This document shows positions 6,962 through 11,015 of a stretch of DNA of 11,015 bases, in pieces. The stretch is from Acetobacteraceae bacterium (GTDB lineage: Bacteria; Pseudomonadota; Alphaproteobacteria; Acetobacterales; Acetobacteraceae). The DNA lies in assembly GCA_019689515.1 (NCBI GenBank), contig JADGHI010000088.1:1-11015 (forward strand), read 5' to 3'. Position 1 is the first letter of the stretch. The number at the start of each line of letters is the position of its first letter. The translations under genes were made by a program, and so were the position numbers. The notes beneath the pieces were generated by a model. That model saw only the letters and a program-made list of their open reading frames with translations. It searched no databases and was not told the origin of the DNA.

Positions 6962-7942
6962 ATGACTGCTTCGCGACGAGCCCTGCTCATGGCGTCCGCC
7001 GTCGGGCTGATCGGCCGTCGTAGCGCCCTGGCGCAGGAGGGCTTTCCCAACCGCAGCCTGCGGCTCATCGTCGCCTTCCCGCCGGGTAGCATCAATGACG
7101 TCTCGGCCCGGCTGATCGCGCCGGAGCTCTCGAAGCATCTCGGCCAGCCGGTGGTGGTGGAGAACCGCAGCGGTGCCGGTGGCCTCGTCGGCACCGAGGC
7201 GCTCGTGCGCTCCCCGCCCGATGGGCACACCATCGGCATCGGCACCATGTCGCAGCTCGTGATGAACCTGGCCCTGCACAGGAACATCCCCTTCGACCTC
7301 GAGAACGGCGTGACCCCGATCGGCATGATCTCGGAGACGCCCTCGGTGCTGGTCGTCCATCCGTCCGTGCCGGCGAACACCCTCGCCGAGTTCATCGCCT
7401 ATGCGCGCGCCAATCCGGGGAAGCTGAATTACGGCTCGGCCGGGAACGGTTCGATCAACCATGTCGGCACCGAGCACTTCATGGCGCTGACGGGCATCCG
7501 GATGACGCACATCCCATATCGGGGCCAGGCGCCGGCGCAGAACGACCTAGTGGCCGGCAAGATCGATGTTGCCTTCGATTCCGGCCCGGCCTGCGTCGCC
7601 CACATCCGTGCCGGCCGGCTGCGGCCGCTTGCCGTGTCCTTCCGCCGACGCTCCCGGCAGCTTCCGGAGGTACCGCTCTTCGCCGAAGCGGGCCTGCCGG
7701 AATACGCGAACAACAGCTGGAACCTGCTGATGGCGCCGAGCGCGACCCCGGCGCCGGTGCTCGCGCGGCTCAATGCCGCGCTGAACGCGGCGCTCGCCAG
7801 CCCGGAGATGCGCGCGCGCTTCGAGGCGGGGGGCTCGGAGGTCGTGACCGAAACGACGCCCGAGGACGCCGCCGCCTATGTTGCCGCGCAGCGGGCGAAG
7901 TGGGTTCCCATCGCACGCGGCCTCGGCATCACCTTCAGCTGA
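6962..7942 (+). CDS. Bug/TctC-family periplasmic substrate-binding protein
   Basis: A 326-aa extracytoplasmic binding protein of the tripartite tricarboxylate transporter family (TctC/Bug). These bind small, usually carboxylated, ligands in the periplasm. The N-terminus is a signal peptide with SRRALLM (residues 4-10), which could be a Tat signal; cleavage is likely after ALA at 22-24. Family landmarks are LRLIVAFPPGSINDVSARLIA (33-53), VVVENRSGAGGLVGTEAL (64-81), PDGHT (86-90), and NYGSAGNGSINHVGTEHF followed by HIPYRGQAPAQNDLVAGKID. In the first loop S-I-N replaces the more common G-x-x before the conserved Asp (D46). AGGAGGA at 6950-6956 fixes the ATG. No membrane subunits (tctA, tctB) or metabolic genes are adjacent, so the ligand cannot be predicted; such orphans are numerous in Roseomonas and Bordetella-like genomes. 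Confidence 0.93.
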   Translation: MTASRRALLMASAVGLIGRRSALAQEGFPNRSLRLIVAFPPGSINDVSARLIAPELSKHLGQPVVVENRSGAGGLVGTEALVRSPPDGHTIGIGTMSQLVMNLALHRNIPFDLENGVTPIGMISETPSVLVVHPSVPANTLAEFIAYARANPGKLNYGSAGNGSINHVGTEHFMALTGIRMTHIPYRGQAPAQNDLVAGKIDVAFDSGPACVAHIRAGRLRPLAVSFRRRSRQLPEVPLFAEAGLPEYANNSWNLLMAPSATPAPVLARLNAALNAALASPEMRARFEAGGSEVVTETTPEDAAAYVAAQRAKWVPIARGLGITFS

Positions 7943-7966
7943 GATCGCGTTCCGTTGTCACGCTCT

Positions 7967-7986
7967 GCCCCGGCTGCAGCCAGGGC
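7967..7986 (+). terminator. Hairpin just after the binding-protein gene
   Basis: GCCC (7967-7970) pairs with GGGC (7983-7986), and the inner GGCTGCAGCC (7972-7981) is a perfect palindrome; one C-A mismatch separates the two. It starts 24 bases after the stop codon, the expected place for a terminator, but has no T-run. Confidence 0.35.
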
Positions 7987-8339
7987 GGAATGCACGGTCG
8001 GGCGACCAGCCGGCCGGTTGGCGGCGGCTTGGGTGGCGACGTCCGGCGGCTCCTCCGCTTGAGCACACGGCGCCGGGTATCAGGCACAGCCCAGGTCGAG
8101 CCGTTCGCCCTGCGGAGGCGGCGGTTCGGCAACAGCGCGTGGTGCGGCAGGCCGGCCCGCCCGTGTTCATTCACTCCGAGGCCGCCAGCATCGTGACCTG
8201 AGTCGCAGCCGCACGTGCACCAGGCGGCGCGGCCGCCCGTTCCGGCCAGCGAGCGATTTGCGGCCGGACTGACGATGGCCCGATCGGCGACCCGCGCGAA
8301 ATCCGCTCCACGGCCCATCCTTCCGTAAGGACGTCCGTT

Positions 8340-8365
8340 GCCGTGCGCGACGGTCGCCGTGCGCG
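8340..8365 (+). repeat. Short direct repeat, 10 bases, period 16
   Basis: GCCGTGCGCG occurs at 8340-8349 and again at 8356-8365, separated by ACGGTC. The second copy runs into the palindrome TGCGCGCA (8360-8367). Two copies could be chance in DNA this GC-rich, or a paired protein-binding site. Confidence 0.3.
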
Positions 8366-8486
8366 CATGTGCGCCACGATCAGGTTCCGGGCATGTCCGC
8401 CGGACCGGATCACTCCCGCATCATTCGGCCCGTGCATCCGCGATGTTCGCTATTGCCGAGGAACCGTGCCGCCATGACGCCGGTTC

Positions 8487-8786
8487 ATGTCAGACCAGCA
8501 TCGCGCGCGGGAGCGCGAATACACGGTGGGGGGCGCGTGCGATTTCCAGAACGAGCATCGCCGGAACCCGGCCATGAAGGTGTTGCCCGGCGAGGACAGG
8601 TCCCTGATCGCCGTCGCGGCGGAACGGCCTCCGCCCCTCGACCCCGGACTCGCGCTGGCCTCCACGACGGCATCGCCGGCGGTGCCCGCGATGGAGGTGT
8701 GGCCAGCACCCGCGGGCATCCGCGACCGGGTCGCGCTCACCGAGGCGTTGCCGCGCAGGCGGCGGGCCGCCCCAGCCTGGTTGTGA
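8487..8786 (+). CDS. Hypothetical 99-aa ORF with coding-like codon use
   Basis: I do not recognise this product. About 88% of codons end in G or C, against about 59% G or C in the second position; that contrast is typical of real genes in such genomes and is absent from most other frames nearby. The protein begins MSDQHRAREREYTVGGACDF, is charged in its first half and Pro/Ala/Arg-rich in its second, and has no signal peptide or membrane span. A short piece, AMKVLPGED (residues 29-37), faintly recalls the N-terminal KILPGE motif of CheD, but the CheD core does not follow. No Shine-Dalgarno site precedes the ATG, and an in-frame stop lies just upstream (8475-8477). It may be a small orphan gene, a remnant, or a fortuitous frame. 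Confidence 0.27.
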   Translation: MSDQHRAREREYTVGGACDFQNEHRRNPAMKVLPGEDRSLIAVAAERPPPLDPGLALASTTASPAVPAMEVWPAPAGIRDRVALTEALPRRRRAAPAWL

Positions 8787-8872
8787 CACTGCCTGTGGGG
8801 GCGCCGCCGCGGGGCTCGGCCATCGCGCCGCCTGCACGTCGTGCTCGCACCGCCAAGCCAGGCCTTCGAGTT

Positions 8873-8950
8873 TCAAGACTTCGCCGGGGCCAAACCTACT
8901 GCCCGGCCGCCGCCCAAGGGCGGCGCTACCCCTACGGCGCCGGGCACGCA
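8873..8950. repeat. Palindrome-containing segment, possible dispersed intergenic repeat
   Basis: The core is a perfect inverted repeat, CGCCGCCC (8908-8915), AA, GGGCGGCG (8918-8925). It is flanked by the less GC-rich text CAAGACTTCG and CCAAACCTACTG (8875-8902). A frame through it reads SFKTSPGPNLLPGRRPRAAL, a kind of sequence I have an impression of meeting as spurious short ORFs in related genomes. Repeat status is a hunch; only the palindrome is directly seen. Confidence 0.25.
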
Positions 8951-9107
8951 GGGGAGAGGCGGGGACCATGCACTTCTCTGGGCCACGTCCGACGGCACGC
9001 CTGTGGTGACGCTCGTCCGCAATCCTCCCTGCGGGCGGTCCAGGGGCAGCGCCCGGGTGCGGGCCACGGCGGCGCTGCAACCCGGCTCGCAGGGCTCATC
9101 CCTCGAA

Positions 9108-9112
9108 AGGAG
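9108..9112 (+). promoter_or_regulatory. Shine-Dalgarno site deciding the phasin-CBS start
   Basis: AGGAG (within AAAGGAG, 9106-9112) is followed by ATG at 9115, GTG at 9118 and ATG at 9121, all in frame. Spacings are 2, 5 and 8 bases. The ATG at 9121 has the best spacing and gives the start MADKDRKREP; 9115 is too close. Confidence 0.6.
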
Positions 9113-9120
9113 ACATGGTG

Positions 9121-10203
9121 ATGGCGGACAAGGATCGGAAACGGGAACCGGTCGGGCAGCGCGGCACCCAGCCATCGCAGGCATCGGATGACGACAGGAA
9201 CCCGGAGCGGTCGCGACACGGGCCGGCCGAGGCGACAGCGCGACAGGGCGCCCAGGCGAGCATGGCGACGACCGGCGAAGCGGCGCAGGACGTGTCCGGG
9301 CAGGCCGAGCGAATGGTACGTCAGCTCGCAGAGACCGCTGAGGTCTATCAGGGCGTGGCGCGGCGGATCGCCGAGGAGGTGCGCGCATTGGCGGGCGCGC
9401 CGGTGGCGGCTGCCGGTGGGGCGCAGGACCTCGCCCGTGCCTGGGCAGAGTGGCTGCAGCGAACGATGCAAGCGAATGCGCGCTTCGCGCGCGAGGCGCT
9501 CAGTGCCCGCTCTCTGCCCGAAGCCGCCCAGGCGCATGCGCGCTTCGTCGAGGAGAGCCTGAGCGGGCTGCGCGAAGGCAGCACGCGCGTGCTGGCGGCT
9601 GCCACCGGCGGTGTCGCACGGCGCGCCCTGGGCTCTCAGGAGGGCGGCGAGGCCGGTGGGGCAGAAGGCGGAACGGAGCGACGGCCGCTGACGGTCGCGG
9701 ACGTGATGACGCCGCATGTGCGGGTCGCGCGCCCCGAGCAGACGGCGCAGGAGGCCGCGGCGGAGATGGCGCGCGCCGAAGTCGGCGTGTTGCCCGTCTT
9801 CGGCGAGGGGGACCGGGTCGTGGGAATGCTGACGGACCGCGACCTGACCATGCGCGTGGTCGCCGCGGGCAAGGATCCGGCCGCGACGACCGTGCAGGAG
9901 GCGATGACGCCCGGCGCGGAGTACTGCCTCACGCACGCGGAGGTTGAGGACCTGGCCGCCCATATGGCGGAGCTGAAACTCCAGCGCCTGCCGGTGCTCG
10001 ACCAGGAGCGTCGCCTCGTCGGCATCGTCTCGATCAGCGATCTCGCCACCGGCCTGCCCGACCCGGAGCTGGCTGGCCGTGCCCTTGGCGGCATCGCCCA
10101 GGAGCGCGGTCCGCACCGCCAGCGCCCGGCTGCGGCCGCCGCCGCTCGTGCGCAGGCATCCGACGCGGGCCGGCAGCAGCGGCGCCAGCAGCGGCGACGC
10201 TGA
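9121..10203 (+). CDS. Phasin-like domain fused to a CBS domain pair
   Basis: A 360-aa soluble protein in four parts. Residues 1-50 are polar, charged and probably disordered. Residues ~52-165 are a helical phasin-like region: AERMVRQLAETAEVYQG, then AWAEWLQRTMQANARFAREAL (107-127) and SLPEAAQAHARFVEESLSGL (131-150), the phasin pattern of a Q/A/F-rich amphipathic helix followed by a second one. Phasins coat polyhydroxyalkanoate granules. After an acidic Gly-rich linker (171-187) come two CBS domains, 190-250 (VADVMTPHVRVARPEQTAQEAA, VGMLTDRDLTMRVVA with D239-R240-D241) and 258-312 (VQEAMTPGAEYCLTHAEVEDLA, LVGIVSISDLATG). CBS pairs bind adenine nucleotides and act as energy-state sensors. The Arg/Gln/Ala-rich basic tail (331-360) could contact DNA, RNA or anionic surfaces. 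It stands alone. The CBS call is firm; the phasin call rests on pattern likeness. Confidence 0.88.
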   Translation: MADKDRKREPVGQRGTQPSQASDDDRNPERSRHGPAEATARQGAQASMATTGEAAQDVSGQAERMVRQLAETAEVYQGVARRIAEEVRALAGAPVAAAGGAQDLARAWAEWLQRTMQANARFAREALSARSLPEAAQAHARFVEESLSGLREGSTRVLAAATGGVARRALGSQEGGEAGGAEGGTERRPLTVADVMTPHVRVARPEQTAQEAAAEMARAEVGVLPVFGEGDRVVGMLTDRDLTMRVVAAGKDPAATTVQEAMTPGAEYCLTHAEVEDLAAHMAELKLQRLPVLDQERRLVGIVSISDLATGLPDPELAGRALGGIAQERGPHRQRPAAAAAARAQASDAGRQQRRQQRRR

Positions 10204-10261
10204 ACGCGGCGGCGGTCCGACCCGCCAAGGCGCTCTGCGATGGGAGCATCCGGAAGGGCTT

Positions 10262-10304
10262 GGCCGGACCTGCGGGGGAGGGCGGATCTCTCCCCCGTCC
10301 GGCC
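10262..10304 (+). terminator. Long bulged stem-loop downstream of phasin-CBS
   Basis: GGCCGGAC (10262-10269) is the exact reverse complement of GTCCGGCC (10297-10304). Nested inside, GGGGGAG (10274-10280) pairs with CTCCCCC (10290-10296). Together this is a 15-bp stem with a 4-base bulge (10270-10273) and a 9-base loop. It starts 58 bases after the phasin-CBS stop. No T-run follows, so it is a candidate terminator or mRNA 3'-end stabiliser. Confidence 0.5.
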
Positions 10305-10400
10305 GGCCACTGGCCGCGGCGGGCGTCGGGGGCGCTGGGCGAGGTACGCGCAGGGGGCCTCCGCTCGCATGGTGTGCGGCCGGCCCGCTTGTCTTGGCGA

Positions 10401-10463
10401 GCAGGCGTGTCGTGCCTTCCCCGGCGCAATGCGCATGGTGCCGGAGCGATAGCGCACGCCTGC
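10401..10463. repeat. Nested inverted repeat (9-bp outer, 5-bp inner stem)
   Basis: GCAGGCGTG (10401-10409) and CACGCCTGC (10455-10463) are perfect reverse complements 45 bases apart. Within the loop, CCGGC (10421-10425) pairs with GCCGG (10440-10444), around GCGCAATGCGC. The nesting gives a stacked or branched fold if transcribed. No RNA family is recognised. Confidence 0.4.
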
Positions 10464-10489
10464 GGCGGGTAGGGCCTGGGCTGGGCGCT

Positions 10490-10519
10490 CCGTCGGAAAA
10501 GGGAATCTCCCTCCGCCGG
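10490..10519. repeat. Interrupted hairpin upstream of the small ORF
   Basis: AGGGA (10500-10504) pairs with TCCCT (10508-10512). Outside an AAA bulge, CGG (10494-10496) pairs with CCG (10513-10515). After one T-C mismatch, CCG (10490-10492) pairs with CGG (10517-10519). The 11 pairs make a plausible hairpin. A TTTT run occurs only about 20 bases downstream, too far for a standard terminator. Confidence 0.35.
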
Positions 10520-10598
10520 CACATGATCACGGAAGCGTAATTTTCCCCGGCGCAGTCGAGGGTTGTATCACGTTCCTGGGAAGCGCCCGGTGGTAAAC

Positions 10599-10766
10599 AT
10601 GGCTCGACACACCGCACCTTACAAACCGCGCGGCGGCTTGACGGCGATGGGTGAGGCCGCGCTCGTCCTCACCATCCTTGCGGGGCTCGCCGCGATGGCG
10701 GATCGGCTCTCCGTTCTGACGCCCGTGGTCGCGGTGCTCCGGAGTCTGCTGGGCACCTTCGTTTAG
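10599..10766 (+). CDS. Hypothetical small single-span membrane protein (55 aa)
   Basis: The frame begins MARHTAPYKPRGG, a basic N-terminus, and continues with a mostly hydrophobic segment, MGEAALVLTILAGLAAMADRL (residues 17-37), then VLTPVVAVLRSLLGTFV to the end. That layout suggests one or two short membrane helices with the basic end in the cytoplasm. Most codons end in G or C, as in neighbouring genes. The ribosome binding site is weak (GGTGG at 10589-10593). Other possible starts are TTG 10563 (67 aa) and ATG 10648 (39 aa), neither with a better site. I recognise no family and infer no function. It could be a small stress or envelope protein, or a chance frame. Confidence 0.38.
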   Translation: MARHTAPYKPRGGLTAMGEAALVLTILAGLAAMADRLSVLTPVVAVLRSLLGTFV

Positions 10767-11015
10767 CGCGATCGCGACTGCCGCTGTCCTCCTCGCGCCC
10801 TCCGCATCACGTCCTGGCTGGTTGCCATGCCTGCAGGGGCGGTGATGCGCGCAACTGGCTCTCGGCGCGCAGTGGCACGTGTATGAATGGGGCTGCGGCA
10901 GGCTGATGAGTGCGGTATCGTAATCGTAGACTGGCGCACAGGCCGCCGCCCCGCTGGCCGGGGCTCGCAGCGTGGGCGGTGGGTGGGCATCGCGGCAGCG
11001 GAAGGGGGCGGGGGG
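10767..11015. other. Right-edge stretch, no gene seen
   Basis: It opens with the perfect palindrome CGCGATCGCG (10767-10776), immediately after the small ORF's stop. A 6-bp hairpin, GCCCCG/CGGGGC, lies at 10948-10964. A reverse-strand frame covering most of this stretch is Arg/Pro/Thr-rich with no family look, so I do not call it. Confidence 0.4.

Larger units (their letters stand above)
7943..9120. other. 1.18-kb stretch without a recognisable conserved gene
   Basis: I find no family I can name on either strand here. It contains the post-gene hairpin (7967-7986) and an imperfect 16-base palindrome (8006-8021, CCAGCCGGCCGGTTGG). A 6-bp GGCGGC/GCCGCC hairpin sits at 8223-8237, and a 10-base direct repeat at 8340 and 8356. 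An open frame with coding-like composition runs from 8487 to 8786. A palindrome-containing segment lies near 8873-8950. One short frame ending at 8201 (last ~29 codons, ending in FIHSEAASIVT) switches to G/C-rich third positions and could be the tail of a decayed gene. Overall it looks like an old intergenic or degraded accessory region. Confidence 0.5.
10204..10598. other. Non-coding stretch rich in inverted repeats
   Basis: No convincing gene is seen on either strand. The stretch holds three separate stem-forming segments (10262-10304, 10401-10463, 10490-10519), an odd palindrome GGCCACTGGCC at 10305-10315, and one of the few AT-rich patches of the window (GCGTAATTTTCC, 10535-10546). The latter may carry promoter elements for the small ORF that follows, but I cannot fit a good -35/-10 pair. 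Confidence 0.5.

Noticed and set aside
8460..8485. GGAAC-N17-GGTT resembling an EcfG general-stress promoter
   Set aside because: The -10 element has a mismatch and abuts the ATG at 8487, leaving no leader. A five-base plus four-base match is weak in this composition.
8574..8600. Resemblance of KVLPGE to the N-terminus of CheD
   Set aside because: The CheD core (TVLGSCV, GGMNHF) is absent downstream in all three forward frames.
8369..9121. 250-codon forward frame across the gene-poor gap
   Set aside because: Low-complexity Arg/Gly/Pro/Ala sequence with no family likeness and no ribosome binding site; the overlapping frame at 8487 has better coding composition.
8932..10617. 561-codon reverse-strand frame across the phasin-CBS gene
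   Set aside because: Arg/Pro/Ala/His-rich with no recognisable domain; it covers an intact forward gene and two non-coding stretches.
1..11015. CRISPR arrays, tRNA or rRNA genes, insertion sequences, phage genes
   Set aside because: No regularly spaced repeats, no tRNA- or rRNA-like sequence, and no transposase or integrase motifs were found on reading both strands.

Overview
The window comes from a very GC-rich bacterial chromosome (about 70% by eye). It carries coupled operons with Shine-Dalgarno sites and third codon positions that are mostly G or C. A group-2-type mrp operon (mrpA and mrpB fused), a PtsN-like IIA protein, a solitary Bug/TctC-type binding protein and a phasin-like protein together suggest an alphaproteobacterium. 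Acetobacteraceae (Roseomonas-like) is my best guess, inferred from gene content only.

Region 1 (1-493) is the nearly complete end of a PTS IIA (PtsN-like) gene; its start codon lies at or just outside the left edge. Region 2 (586-6754) is a complete six-gene operon, mrpA(B)-C-D-E-F-G, for a multisubunit Na+(K+)/H+ antiporter. Every junction overlaps by 1 or 4 bases, so the subunits are probably translated together. The IIA gene lies 92 bases upstream on the same strand, separated by a small hairpin; a regulatory link to cation transport is plausible but unproven.

Region 3 (6755-7942) has a putative promoter, a roughly 120-base leader holding three consecutive hairpins, and a Bug/TctC-type periplasmic solute-binding gene with no tctA or tctB beside it. 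Region 4 (7943-9120) is about 1.2 kb with no recognisable gene. It holds several palindromes, a short direct repeat, a possible repeat element and one 99-codon frame with coding-like base composition.

Region 5 (9121-10203) encodes an unusual protein that joins a phasin-like helical domain to a pair of CBS domains. Region 6 (10204-11015) is mostly non-coding and rich in inverted repeats, including a 15-bp bulged stem 58 bases after the phasin-CBS stop. It also contains a possible 55-residue single-span membrane protein. The best candidates for something new are the phasin-CBS fusion, the IIA-mrp pairing, the structured leader of the binding-protein gene, and the structured DNA downstream of the phasin-CBS gene.
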